64,000 bases of DNA from Siphonodentalium dalli (GCA_032622095.1 CP136068.1:49350443-49414442); one strand, 5' to 3'; numbered from the stretch's first letter, positions 35,543 to 45,366 are shown. Notes: a model not told the origin generated them from the sequence alone. Program-made: numbers and translations.

Positions 35543-36343
35543 AAATCGATGGAATCCAAAACGACAAAGCCAATTCCGATGAAACTTGGTATTTGGATGT
35601 GTTTTCGGCCGGAGACGAACATAGGCATATTTATTTGTCCGTGCGAGGTCAACTTTTCACGTGCGGAGGTCAAATCTATTTTTACACCGTTTTGCGCTAA
35701 TATATTTCAGTTCGGTGCTCACAAATCGATTCGATATAGCGCGAATAATAAATTGCCAGTCATATAATTTGCACGGTTAGAATCTGTGGCGTTTCCTCTT
35801 TCCAACGATATATAATATGTATGTATCCGTTTTAGTTATCTGCCTTAATTATTAGGTACAAGTGGTGCGATCTTTTATCAGGATAAAATCAATGCGTAAA
35901 TTCTATGACGTCGTCAGAGGTCATAAAGTTAGATTACGTTAACTCTCACCCTGCCGATGCATTTGACTGTGTCGCGTTAACTCATCACCGGCCGAGGTAT
36001 CCGCAAATGACATTGGGCTATATATCTCGGAAACGGGTGTAGCTATCGACTTGAAATTTGGTATGTGAATGTATCTTGCCCCGGATACGAATTTTATCGG
36101 GTCGCCGAGCACGTGCGACGCCAGCTTCGCGCATGCGCAGACGAGATCTCGGAAACGGGTTGAGATATTGACTTTAAATTTGGTATGTGAATGTATCTTG
36201 CCCCGGATACGAATTTTATCGGGTCGCCGAGCACGTGCGACACAAGCTTCGCGCATGCGCAGACCAGATCTAGGAAACGGGTGGAGCAATCGACTTGAAA
36301 TTTGTTTTTTTAATAGCCCGGACGAAGTCGGGTCACCTTCTAG
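35464..36343 (+). mobile_element. Complete non-autonomous Helentron/pearl-like element
   Basis: It begins TCTATTATATATTTTGAAAG, the same start as the units in the 19.6-21.7 kb array, and is preceded by A (35,463). A (GT)n microsatellite follows (35,486-35,540). Then come GAAACTTGGTATTTGG-type sequence and two copies of the approximately 126-bp core (GGAAACGGGT, GACTTGAAATTTGGTATGTG, CGCGCATGCGCAGAC). It ends in the hairpin AGCCCGGACGAAGTCGGGT, then CACCTT and CTAG (36,340-36,343), followed by T. The A|TC...CTAG|T arrangement is the canonical Helitron insertion signature. It encodes nothing. Confidence 0.85.
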
Positions 36344-36952
36344 TATGTATATATAATGAACGATTATATAATTGCAAGGTCATCAGATAATATATTTACA
36401 TAAATATGGACAATGTAAAACGTATTTCTTATATCATGATGAAATTCCGTGTAATTAAACGCTCTTTAATAGCCTTCATTAAACTACAAAGAGTCAGTCT
36501 CGAATTTATCATTCTTGCTTGATCGTAACGATACACAGTGGAAAGACGAAGTGATGGGCCTACGTGTAAACTAACGCTCTTTATTTTAACCATATCGGGA
36601 AATGATTCATGTTGAACGCTCGATCTTTATTGGTCCAAGGCGATAAATTCAATGATTTATGTAATGATGCAACACAACTATCAAATAGAACGTAGCGATT
36701 GTTTCTTCAAGCGTGTAGTGGCAAATAATTTATTAATATAGTTATTTTGATAGGTTTTTGTGTGACATTGTGCTTATTTTTCGCCTTCTGTTGAAACCTA
36801 ACGGTGCCAACATACGCAGAAGGCTTATAGTACACTGAAACTGCATAGTCTCATTGGTTTGGTCTGGTACGTGTTCGGCGATGGCAGAACCAACCCCGTA
36901 TGTAGGGACCAGCAACATTCAATAGGACATGTGCGTCTGATCCTTTCATAGC
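36344..36952. other. Left flank of the transposase gene
   Basis: No coding motif was found. AAACGCTCTTTAATAG (36,457) and AACGCTCTTTATTTTAACCA (36,571, followed by TATCGGG) match the core of the 59.4-60.0 kb minisatellite. A third variant lies near 36,612. If the element has a promoter it should lie here, but I see no convincing TATA or initiator site. Confidence 0.5.
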
Positions 36953-37075
36953 ATGTGTCAATGTAAGGACAAGCCATTGGTACAAGTTATGGCGAAAGGA
37001 TTGGAGACTTTGATTGATTTCTCTGATAAGCGAGGATATCACCACTTATCTGAATATTTGAAGGGCAACAAATAA
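36953..37075 (+). pseudogene. N-terminal piece of the Academ-like transposase (frame 2)
   Basis: After an upstream TGA at 36,938 the frame opens with ATG at 36,953 (a second ATG at 36,989). It encodes a short CxC motif and then a helix-like stretch around GLETLIDFSDKRG, which fits the usual start of this protein family as I recall it. The frame ends at TAA 37,073-37,075 inside an A-rich tract. The next frame picks up family sequence at once, reading VHKDCRRDF from 37,096, so a single missing A around 37,070-37,073 explains the break. An intron here is unlikely because there are no splice-like borders. The start choice is uncertain. Confidence 0.55.
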
Positions 37076-39351
37076 CCACACCCATTGGTAAGGTCTTGGT
37101 CCATAAAGACTGTAGGCGTGATTTCACTGATAGGAAACGTACCTTCAGTGTCAATCCTGAGTGTATGGATACGGTTCCGCTCTCTAAGAAAATGAGGTCT
37201 AAACAAGACCCATTTAATTTCAAGGAAGACTGTTTCATATGTGGAAAGGGTGCCATATCAGATCCTCGTCATCCCGGTAGAAGGCAAGTGCGAACAGTAA
37301 CAACTCTCCCTATTAGAGACAGAGTTTTAGAACATTGCCGAATAAGAGATGATTCGTGGGCATTGAAGGTTCAGAAACGCATTCTAAGTTGCATTGATCT
37401 CGTTGCTGCAGAAGCCGTATATCATGCATATTGTTTCTCCATGTTCTTAGGAGAAATAAATGAGGAACCATCTGAGAGAAAACCACAGGGCAGAACACCA
37501 AGTGTCGAAATGCAACGCTCATTTTATTCGGTGTGTGTATGGCTGGAGTCTGGAGGTGGTACAGAACTCTATACTCTGTCCGAGTTACATACTCGAATGG
37601 TAGAGCTAGCAATTGGGTCAGAATCATATTCAATAAAACGCCTTAAACAGAAATTGGAAGAACGGTATGGGGAGTATATATTTTTTGCTGAAGTCGAAGG
37701 GCGTAGCAACGTCATTTGCTTCAAAGATATGGCCAAGTACTTGATAAATGACAAGTGGTATGCGGATAAGAAAGATGACATAGAGGAGGAAGCAGACAGA
37801 ATTGTTGTGACCGCTGCGAAGATGATTAGGGCAAAGTTGCGGGAAATGAAATATGATAAGAAAACCTACCCCACCAGCGCGGAGATAGGGAATATTGACA
37901 ACAGAAATAAATGGATTCCTCGCCATTTACAAATGTTTCTGGAGATACTTGTTCCATCTGACATCAAACAGAATAGCATTGGTCACAGTATCGTGCAATC
38001 TGCGAGGTCCCGGTCTGTTATCACCCCTACACTTTTTGGTATTGGGGTTGAAATGGATCACGTGTTCGGGTCAAGGTGGCTTGTTGATGAACTGTCTAAA
38101 TTGGGGTTTTCAATTACTTACGACGAAGTAAGCAGGTACAAGCAATCAGTGATCCAGGTTGAAAGTATTGAGAGTACACTAGTGGAGTATTTTCCAGGTA
38201 CCTTTACTCAGTGGGTAGCAGATAACGTCGACCACAACATCGCTACTATTGATGGTAAAGGTTCATTTCATGGTATGGGTATGATCGCAGTATCAACTCC
38301 GAAGGATGATACCCTGCTTACACATACATCAAAAGTGATCACTCGTCAAAATCGTGTTGTGGTTGAAGAACTAATCGAAGACAAGGGTGTGCCTATCATA
38401 CACTATTTGAAACCTACAAATCTGGGATTATCCACAATAAAGTACCGACCCATGCTTGAGTTACAAAACCCATACACACTGCCTCCAGATTTGAACACTG
38501 ATTTGTTATGGCATTGCGGTTGGCTTTCAAATCGAGCAATGAAGCATAGTATATGGTTACAGTATATGGAGTATATAGAAATGTTGAAAGATTTTATTCG
38601 AGCTGAGAGAACAGGAGATTGGAATCTCCATTTAGTAGTTGTTGGGAAAATGTTGAATTTGTTTGCCGCCACTGGGCACGTGCACTATGCGAAGAGCTGT
38701 CGCTTGTATTTGCAAATGATGCTTGACCTACCCAAGAAATATCCGTGGTTATACAAATGTTTTATAGAGGATGGTGTTCATACTATTCGAAGAAGCAGTA
38801 GGTTTTGGGCAGGACTGTCAAGTGACCTAGTTATTGAGCAAGTCTTGATGCGTTCCATCAAAAGTCAGGGTGGCCTTACGCGAGGAAGGGGAATAACTGA
38901 ATCGGTACGCCAGCAATGGGTTTATAGCATGCACAGGTGTGCCCAAATACACGGCGCAATGACAGACTTGACAAACACAAAACAAAAGACAAGTGAACAA
39001 CATGTTGACCTTAGCATATCTAGGGGCAGACGTGACGAATCTGATTTATGCAGTATCCAGGAATGGTTCGATGGGCATGCGCCGTTTGACCCACATGACC
39101 CACGGCTCATTTCCCTTTCATCTGGTTTGATTGCAGGTCCAGATGACAAAATTAATTGCGACGAGACAGAGTTGGTTGGCTCACAAATTCAAGAGAAGTT
39201 AGATAACGTCGTTGTTGCCGATGCGTCTATACGGAGAAAGGAGCAGGTTCGGACGTTCAGTTATTTAACACCTGGAATTAAAATCGAAAACAACCGAGTC
39301 GATATTAATCCTACTGTTTTGTTCTCACGACTAATAGCTATTGCTCAATGA
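37063..39351 (+). pseudogene. Academ-like transposase, zinc-binding region and DDE core
   Basis: This is the longest real coding stretch in the window, 752 codons open from 37,096 (a TTG). Counting from there: VHKDC at 2-6; a zinc-binding set C46-x2-C49 ... H110-x2-C113; then a helical region; the block around DNVDHN (D376, D379), which I take as the first catalytic Asp of a DDE/D nuclease; FAATGHVHYAKS at 523-534; SDLVIEQ with D577 and E581; and GGLTRGRGITES at 592-603. The D376/E581 pairing as catalytic residues is inferred from position and conservation in related invertebrate proteins. It stops at TGA 39,349-39,351, where the same frame continues with family sequence, so the stop is a nonsense change (probably from CGA) or read through. 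The product would bind element ends and catalyse cut-and-paste transposition in the nucleus. Confidence 0.8.
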
Positions 39352-40276
39352 AAAGAAGACATCGACAAATACTTCAAATATGAACTGACAGTGGTACCAA
39401 CATCTCTGTTCAAGGAACATACTCTACGAAAACCAACCAAGGCACAATTGGCAAATGCATTGACTGAAGGTGTCGAGGTAATACAATCGCCTAAGGAAGC
39501 AGTTATCGTCATCGATGGTGGCGCTCTCCTCCACCGAGTTAAATGGTCAAAGAAATGCAACTACAAACAAGTGGTTGAACATTATGTAAGATATGTTAAG
39601 AACAAGCATGGTGTGTGCTCAATAGTTTTCGATGGCTATGGGCAAGGACCATCGATTAAGGATCATGAACACCAGCGAAGAGTGGTCAAAACCTGTGCTG
39701 ATGTCCATCTGACCGATATTATGCAGGCTCACAACAATCAAGAAGTGTTTCTTTCGAACGAAACGAACAAGCAGCAGTTTATACATCTACTCAGCAAGGC
39801 GCTACGGGACGCTCATCACACAGTCCATAACAGTACATCTGACGCAGACACAATGATTGTTTCAGTCGCCATAGAATCAGCATCAAAATCACAGGTAGTT
39901 GTTGTTGCTGATGACACAGATGTTCTAGTTTTACTCCTACATCACTACATCAAATATATATTTCAAGTCTGAGATGCGAAAGTCACACAAAAGCGGTGGG
40001 GTGTGGAATGTTGCTGATATCGTGCACAAAGTCGGTGATTTGGTCACTAAACATATTCTTTTCTTGCATTCTTGGGGTGGGTGTGACACAACATCGGCGA
40101 TATTTGGACAGGGAAAGACAGGCTTGGTGAAACGATTAGAATCGTCTGCTCAATTGCAACATCTTTCGATAGAAATCAGCAATCGGGCTGCGTCAGCCCA
40201 ACAGGTAGGCGAGGCAGGTTCGAAGAATTTCGTTAAATGTATTCAGGCAAGGATGGAGAGTCCCTCGACCATCTAA
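39352..40276 (+). pseudogene. XPG/FEN1-like nuclease domain of the same protein
   Basis: The frame continues after the TGA without a gap. Motifs of a FEN1/XPG-type PIN nuclease appear in order: VIVIDGGALLH (Asp codon at 39,514), SIVFDGYGQGP (39,622-39,654), the acidic pair in SDADTM (39,838 on), VVVADDTDVLVLLL (39,901-39,939) and, after a frameshift at about 39,940-39,950, GGCDTTSAIFGQGKTG (40,076 on), which corresponds to the helix-two-turn-helix segment of FEN1. Metal-binding Asp residues look intact. The frameshift (one extra base or two missing) moves the frame to the one open until 40,276. In Academ elements a nuclease of this type is described with the transposase; its role in transposition is not settled. 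Confidence 0.75.
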
Positions 40277-40677
40277 GATACGCGAAGTTCATGACCATGA
40301 TTTCCTCCGGCAGGTCTGCTATCGAACCTCAGAAATTGCCACCTACAGAGAGGGCAGCCTATTTCCATAGTCTTAGGGTTCACTTACAGATATTAATCTG
40401 GACATATCTCGGGAAAATAGATCTAGAACCAAGACATTGGGGGTGGCAACTGCAGGGGTCAATACTTATCCCAACAATGACTGACCTAGAACCAGCACCA
40501 GAAAATCTTCTTAAATTCATTCGATGCAATTGTAAAATGTCGTCAAGAAATCCTTGTGGCACAAATCAATGTTCCTGTCGGAAAAATGGACTTAAGTGTG
40601 TCACTGCCTGTGGGGATTGTCGTGGGGAGATTTGCACGAATTTTGAGCAAACGGTTGTTGATCAGGAACTGGATTGA
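40237..40677 (+). pseudogene. C-terminal region with CXC (Cys8-type) cluster
   Basis: One missing A in the run at 40,235-40,237 moves the frame again. From ATG 40,237 the family sequence continues (YSGKDGESLDHLRYAKF, then LPPTERAAYFHSLR, then HWGWQLQG and LEPAPENLLKFIRC). It ends with a dense cysteine cluster at about 40,525-40,640: CxC, x7, C, x4, CxC, x6, C, x3, C, x2, C, x5, C. This resembles tesmin/TSO1 CXC motifs and the C8 zinc finger reported for Academ transposases, and probably binds DNA. It terminates at TGA 40,675-40,677. No poly-A signal is obvious close by. Confidence 0.75.
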
Positions 40678-41009
40678 ATGTGGCTGTATCACTAGAAAGC
40701 AATCTGAACCCCTCAATAGATTTATCTTTCGTTGGGTGGGAGATTCAAAGTCAATAGATTCATAAAAATAAAAGTTAGTGGGAAAATATTAGAAAAACAC
40801 ATATTTTCCGGATTTGACTGACATTTTGGCCGCCATGTTTAGGTCTTTTACTCGGAAACAACATAGTTTGCCCTGGAAATATATTATATACACTACAAAA
40901 GAAATGTTGGTTATAACACGGGTTGATAGTTTTAGTATGTGTGTCAAACAATAAAATTCTCGAAATTTTCAACTTTCAAGCGGCCATGTTGGACGCCATC
41001 TTGAATAAC

Positions 41010-41108
41010 AAAAATTCCCCAAAGCGGATTTTAGCGGATTTTGGATAGGTTCACCAGGGGGCTATTCTGCTTCGAATGACATCAAATTCAGCTTATTAAG
41101 AATTTTTT
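41010..41108. repeat. Right inverted arm of the Academ-like element
   Basis: This is the reverse complement of 35,252-35,350 with a diverged centre: AAGCGGATTTTAGCGGATTT, then GGATA, then GCTTATTAAGAATTTTTT. It is preceded by GGACGCCATCTTG and AATAACAAAAA. A third relative, with GACGCCATCTTGGAATACAA and TTTTAGCGGATATTGGATAT, is at 50.57-50.69 kb, so the arm sequence is dispersed beyond this element. Confidence 0.7.
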
Positions 41109-42700
41109 AAGTAAGTAATGCTTTATTCCCAGCCAATTGATAATTTGGTACATGAGAAAACATATAATACACTATGTACAAATGAGAACGCTCCGGTCCA
41201 AATATTTGAAAATACACATGCAAACAGTAAATACTGAAAAACAATCATCACACCCAATATATAACAACAATTATGCATACATACACACATACAATTATAT
41301 ATATGCGTGAAACTATCTGTACTTCCTTAAACAATTACAACATAAAAAAGGACTGTTAACTTTCGCTTATAAGAATATGAGACTATTAAATGCATTTTAA
41401 TAGAAATTTTAAAGCAAATTATTCAACATTTACAAAAATGCAATTAGGTTTCGTTCTATTACATTTTGTTGTATATATCAATATCTGCGTGAGTTATGTG
41501 GGAGAAAAACAAAAAACAAAACAAAACAAAACAAACAAAACAAAACAAACAGTTGGAACCGTTATCGAATTTTGTTCAATCCAATTTTGATGAAAGTCGA
41601 CAGTTTGCGGAGCTTTATCATGTCGTCAGAGTTCAATAAATTGTAGAAAGTGTCTCTCGATGGGCTAGTCAATTGCCATTTGTCGAAGTATTTAGCTCTA
41701 AGCTCATTTAATTCTGGACATACCATTACAAAATGAAATTCATCGCACATGGTGGCACCGCATAGTTTACATGAGCTATCTGGTTACTTCCCTTTTGATT
41801 TGGTCTTGGATCTAGACCAGTTCATAGTTTCCACACCCAACCTGTGATTCGTTGTACGCATTCGCTGTATAGGAATAATAACATTGAAGGGAAGTTCAAT
41901 ATAATAACGATTAAGTGATGGGGATTCTTTCAACATACGATATAATTCTCCACGTGAGGATTTCGATATGTCATTATTCCATTGACATAAAAATTGGTTC
42001 AGTAGTTTACCATGTATAGCTTGAAGCATACCATTTGTAATTGGTGACTGTGTTTTCCAGCTAACCTCGCAATCTGCGCGGACAAAAATATCATTCATGG
42101 TATTTATATATCGTATATCTTTGCCTCCATCTTTAATAGCTAATATTAGCTTGTAGAGAGTAAGTGGCAAGCATGTCTCTTTCTTCAGTAAACGACCCCA
42201 GTATGCGATCATTCTCTTTTCAATTTCGATACGCAAGGGCCATCTTCCCAGTTCACCATATACGATATAATTTGGTGTGCTCATCTTCATGTTTGTCAAA
42301 AGCTTGCAAAATTTTAGGTGAACGGCTTCAATAGCACGGGTATTTTCAAAGCCCCATATTTCGCACCCATACAATAAAATAGGTTGTATAAGGTAATCAA
42401 ATAGTTTTAGCGCCAAATCTACAGGAATTTGGAGATTTCTCACCTTGGACAGATGTCCGTACATAGCTTTTGTCGATTTAATTTTTATCGACTTTATTGC
42501 TTGGCAAAATCGGCCATTATAAAATAACACAATGCCCAAATAAGGGAAGCGCTCAACTATTTCCATTAGATAGTGTAAATGTTGGAGAGAATCTAATTTT
42601 TTTGTTACTGAAAATCATTATCTTGGTTTTTTGAGTGTTTACCTTGAGCTCCCATGAATCAGAGTAGTCTGAGAACGCATTTCCGGGTTCAACCCCTCAA
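41109..42700 (-). mobile_element. 5'-truncated non-LTR retrotransposon (LINE)
   Basis: On the minus strand: the end of a reverse transcriptase frame, a stop at about 41,562, about 450 bp of 3' UTR including an (AAAAC)n-type tract at 41,511-41,551, and a 3' end reading TTGGCTGGGAATAAAGCATT then ACTTACTT at about 41,109. The element is cut off upstream at about 42,700, so most of the reverse transcriptase is absent, as is usual for LINE copies. Its 3' end lies directly on the A/T-rich tip of the Academ-like right arm. Confidence 0.82.
41562..42690 (-). pseudogene. Reverse transcriptase C-terminus of the LINE
   Basis: From about 42,690 one frame reads a thumb-region motif (WELKVNTQKTKIMIFS). 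A frameshift near 42,570 moves to the 261-codon frame 42,566-41,784, which carries YLGIVL, LFDYLIQPILLYGCEIWGFE, HLKFCK and STPNYIVYGELGR, all typical of the region after the RT catalytic domain in LINE ORF2 proteins. An in-frame TAA (41,786-41,784) interrupts it. The same frame then continues with CKLCGA, DEFHFVMVCPE and LRAKYF, a CCHC-like C-terminal knuckle, to the final stop at 41,562. It is dead: one frameshift, one nonsense change and no catalytic core. Confidence 0.82.
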
Positions 42701-42754
42701 CAGCCAGACTAGAATACAATATACAACAACAACATTTCTTCAAAATACGCGTTA

Positions 42755-44162
42755 TAGTTATCAGAATAGATTAATTGCAACAAAATAATGCTAACCACTG
42801 TCAATCACATGATATCACGAAATTTGGTCGTATTACCACTTGATTTTAGAGTTATCCATCTTCATCCGCAATTTTGTCCGAGACCGTCCGTTTGACGAAA
42901 TTTTTCTAGGCCACAAATAATTGCACATCTCAAGAAATAACGAATTTAAAAAAACTCTGAGCTTTGATGGGTGGGTTCCTCGACTCGAATCAAATATTGT
43001 TTACCCCCGGAGCCAAAGAAATAGTAATTTGGGAGCGATAATTCGGATAACGCATCTTTAATAACGAGGTTATTGCCTGGTTATATAGTTGGATATCGGT
43101 CGAAACATATTGTCAACCCTAAATAACCTCATATCAGCCTTCGACCTTCGATCTCAGGCTAATATGAAATTACCTCGGGCTGATATCTCGGCCGGTATCC
43201 AACTGAACGAATAATAACCTTTAAATATTTATATAAAACCCACAATTATCTTGTAATCATATTCACATAAGGACACCACACGATATTGGTGAATTTGCAA
43301 CTTACATATTACGACAATATAATTTGTTAATTGTAACGATTGATGTCGAGGTGTCTGTTGTGGGTCACCTACGTATCCTGTCATCCTGTGGTTTGTGAAC
43401 TTCCTATTCTTATGATCGTCAACATAAAGCAAGATTGATCGGCGGATCCCCCCCGTACGCGAACTGAGATCATCAATTATAACATACACGGGTTATTAAC
43501 TGTGCATAATGGAGTCTCGATACAAATTGAATGATGTGTTCATTTGTTTGTGACTAACTCCGGAACCAGAGTCAGTATATATTTTGTCTTTATGGTTCCA
43601 AACTTCCAGTTACATAAATAACAAAACACACAATGCAACATCTAATTTAACGGTTGAAGTTCAGTTCAGTTCAGTTCAGTTCAGATTGGAAACACTAACA
43701 TTGCTATTCACAGCGAATTAATTTGCTCAATGCATGCTGTATCAAAATTGCCAGAACACAACACTATATTTTCATATCATATTCATAATCCGAATTAACG
43801 CTACTAAATTACTATTTCTTTGGCTTCGGGAGTAAAACATATTTGATTCGAGTCGAGGAACCCACCCATCAAAGCTCAGATTGGTCAGATATCGATTTTT
43901 TTTATATGTTATTTCCCTAGATATGTAATTTTTGGAGGCCTGGAAAATATTCGTCGAGCCGACGGTCTAATACCAAATTGCGGATGAAGTTGGATAACTC
44001 TCAAATAAAGTGGCTAGATAGTGTGTGTGTGTTAGATATTTGACAATTTGGCCAAATTTTGTTAAACAAAATGTTGGTAAATAACACGTTTTTGGGCAAT
44101 TTTATACCATATTTGACAGTGGTTAGCATTATTTTTAGGCAATTAATCGATTCTGATAACTG
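42755..44162. mobile_element. Large inverted-repeat element related to the TTAA MITE family
   Basis: The outer arms match in inverted orientation: AGTTATCAGAATAGATTAAT and AATGCTAACCACTGTCAA near 42,756-42,812 against 44,113-44,162. Inner arms (GATGGGTGGGTTCCTCGACT near 42,966; AGTCGAGGAACCCACCCATC near 43,853) share sequence with the interiors of the MITEs at 49.3 and 57.5 kb. The middle, including an (AGTTC)n tract near 43,663-43,684, is unrelated. No transposase frame was seen. The terminal TTAA signature of the smaller MITEs is absent, so it may be a diverged or composite member. Confidence 0.65.
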
Positions 44163-44227
44163 AAGCGGCATTTAAGAAAATGTTTTTGTTGTTTCTGTTG
44201 TTGTTGGAATCTGATAATATGGGGACC

Positions 44228-44313
44228 ATATCATCATCATCATCATCATCGTAGTAGTCGTCGTCATCGTCATCATCATCGTCGTCGTCGATGTCGTCAC
44301 CGTCGTCTTCTTC

Positions 44314-44347
<34 letters not shown>

Positions 44348-44482
44348 CCATCAACATATTTACGTGTGCATATCATCATCATAATCATCATCGTCGTCAT
44401 GGTGTATCGTCTTCGTCACAATCACCACGATCAACTCTGTGCCGCCGTCGCCATCATCATCATCATCATCAGCAGCTTCATC
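44228..44482. repeat. (ATC)n-rich microsatellite
   Basis: An imperfect ATC/GTC trinucleotide tract, interrupted near 44,350-44,440. Poly-Asp, poly-Ser and poly-Met frames appear in the three phases and are artefacts. It is followed by a duplicated AACCCTGAATACATCGTTAA (44,505 and 44,529). Confidence 0.93.
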
Positions 44483-44619
44483 ATCGTCAGCTAAATCTCT
44501 TTAGAACCCTGAATACATCGTTAATATTGAACCCTGAATACATCGTTAATATTGCATTGTTCACACGGTCGAGTCTTAAGTCATCAGTTTGAAGTAGTGA
44601 AATCATCCTGAATATGCCC

Positions 44620-45018
44620 TTAACCCTTTGAGTGCCACGGGCCGATCTCATCGGCCCTAATTTACGGTGTGTAAAATCGGCTCTAAAAAAATAAAAAATA
44701 ATTTTTTGTTTTGTTTTTGTTTTTGTTTTTGTTTTTTTTGTGTTGAATTTTGTTTGGGTATGCTTAAGCATCCTATAGCGAATTTAAAAACAAACTGGAT
44801 AACACCTTAGGGGCATGTTATAATTCAAAACTATCACCAAGTATTCATAGTAATAATTTTGATGCCCATAAAAAACATAAGATTCCCTGGCACTAAACCT
44901 ACTAAATAAGTCTGTTGTAAAATTGTAAAAAATTGTAAAAAATAATAACAAAAGAGAATGCATTGGCACACGGTATATGGGTTGATACAAAAATCGGACC
45001 TGGCACTCAAAGGGTTAA
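44620..45018. mobile_element. piggyBac-like MITE with TTAA duplications
   Basis: The element at 44,624-45,014 (391 bp) starts CCCTTTGAGTGCCA and ends TGGCACTCAAAGGG, an exact 14-bp inverted repeat. TTAA flanks both sides (44,620-44,623 and 45,015-45,018). TTAA targets and CCC ends are the piggyBac signature. The interior has CGGGCCGATCTCATCGGCCC near 44,638, poly-T stretches and no transposase. Confidence 0.88.
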
Positions 45019-45229
45019 ACATATGCATTTGTGAATATATGCACACACAACATTAACATATAATTGAACATATTATAGACCCCGTGTACCATATCAATGT
45101 TTCGGAGATCTGTCATCATCCGCCCGTCATATCAAATTGTTTGCAATTAATCCCCATTAAACGTTGTGATACATATTGTGCTCGCGGAGACCGCAAGTTC
45201 GAATGAGTTTCAAGAACTTGTCCTCAATT

Positions 45230-45366
45230 TTTCGAGTTTGATAAATTTGATTCACAACGAGTCCCAGACGAGTCCCAGACGAGTTTCATACGAGTCCCAG
45301 ACGAGTCCCAGACGAGTTGTGAATCAAATTTATCAAACGAGTTTCATAAAATCTTATATCGAGTTG
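45230..45366. mobile_element. Foldback element, copy 3, with 11-bp internal repeats
   Basis: Left arm CGAGTTTGATAAATTTGATT then CACAACGAGTC (from 45,233) pairs with the right arm GACGAGTTGTGAATCAAATT then TATCAAACGAG (ending 45,341). The loop consists of repeated 11-bp GAGTCCCAGAC units. The right side continues TTTCATAAAATCTTATATCG, as in copy 1 at 6.5 kb. Confidence 0.75.

Larger units (their letters stand above)
35252..41108 (+). mobile_element. Decayed Academ-like DNA transposon with nested insertions
   Basis: Arms of about 100 bp face each other at 35,252-35,350 and 41,010-41,108: AAAAAATTCTTAA(C/T)AAGCT and ATCCAAAATCCGCTAAAATC are shared in inverted orientation, with a diverged centre. 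Between them lies the 3.7-kb reading frame for a DDE transposase fused to an XPG-like nuclease and CXC cluster, the architecture described for Academ transposons. An 880-bp Helentron lies inside the left flank and a LINE 3' end abuts the right arm exactly, so the true right terminus may lie beyond the LINE: ACAGCCAGACTA at about 42,709 mirrors TAGTCTGGCTGT at 35,213. I found no target duplication. The boundaries are inferred; the coding content is solid. Confidence 0.6.

Noticed and set aside
39349-39351. In-frame TGA as a selenocysteine or programmed read-through site
   Set aside because: No SECIS-like hairpin was recognised, the position is not a known catalytic site, and two A-run indels in the same gene make decay or sequencing error simpler.
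42680-42705. GGGTTCAACCCC as a tRNA B box
   Set aside because: No tRNA arms around it; it falls at the truncated 5' border of the LINE.
44143-44494. Poly-Asp, poly-Ser and poly-Met frames
   Set aside because: They are the three phases of an (ATC)n microsatellite; the same holds for 63,094-63,518.
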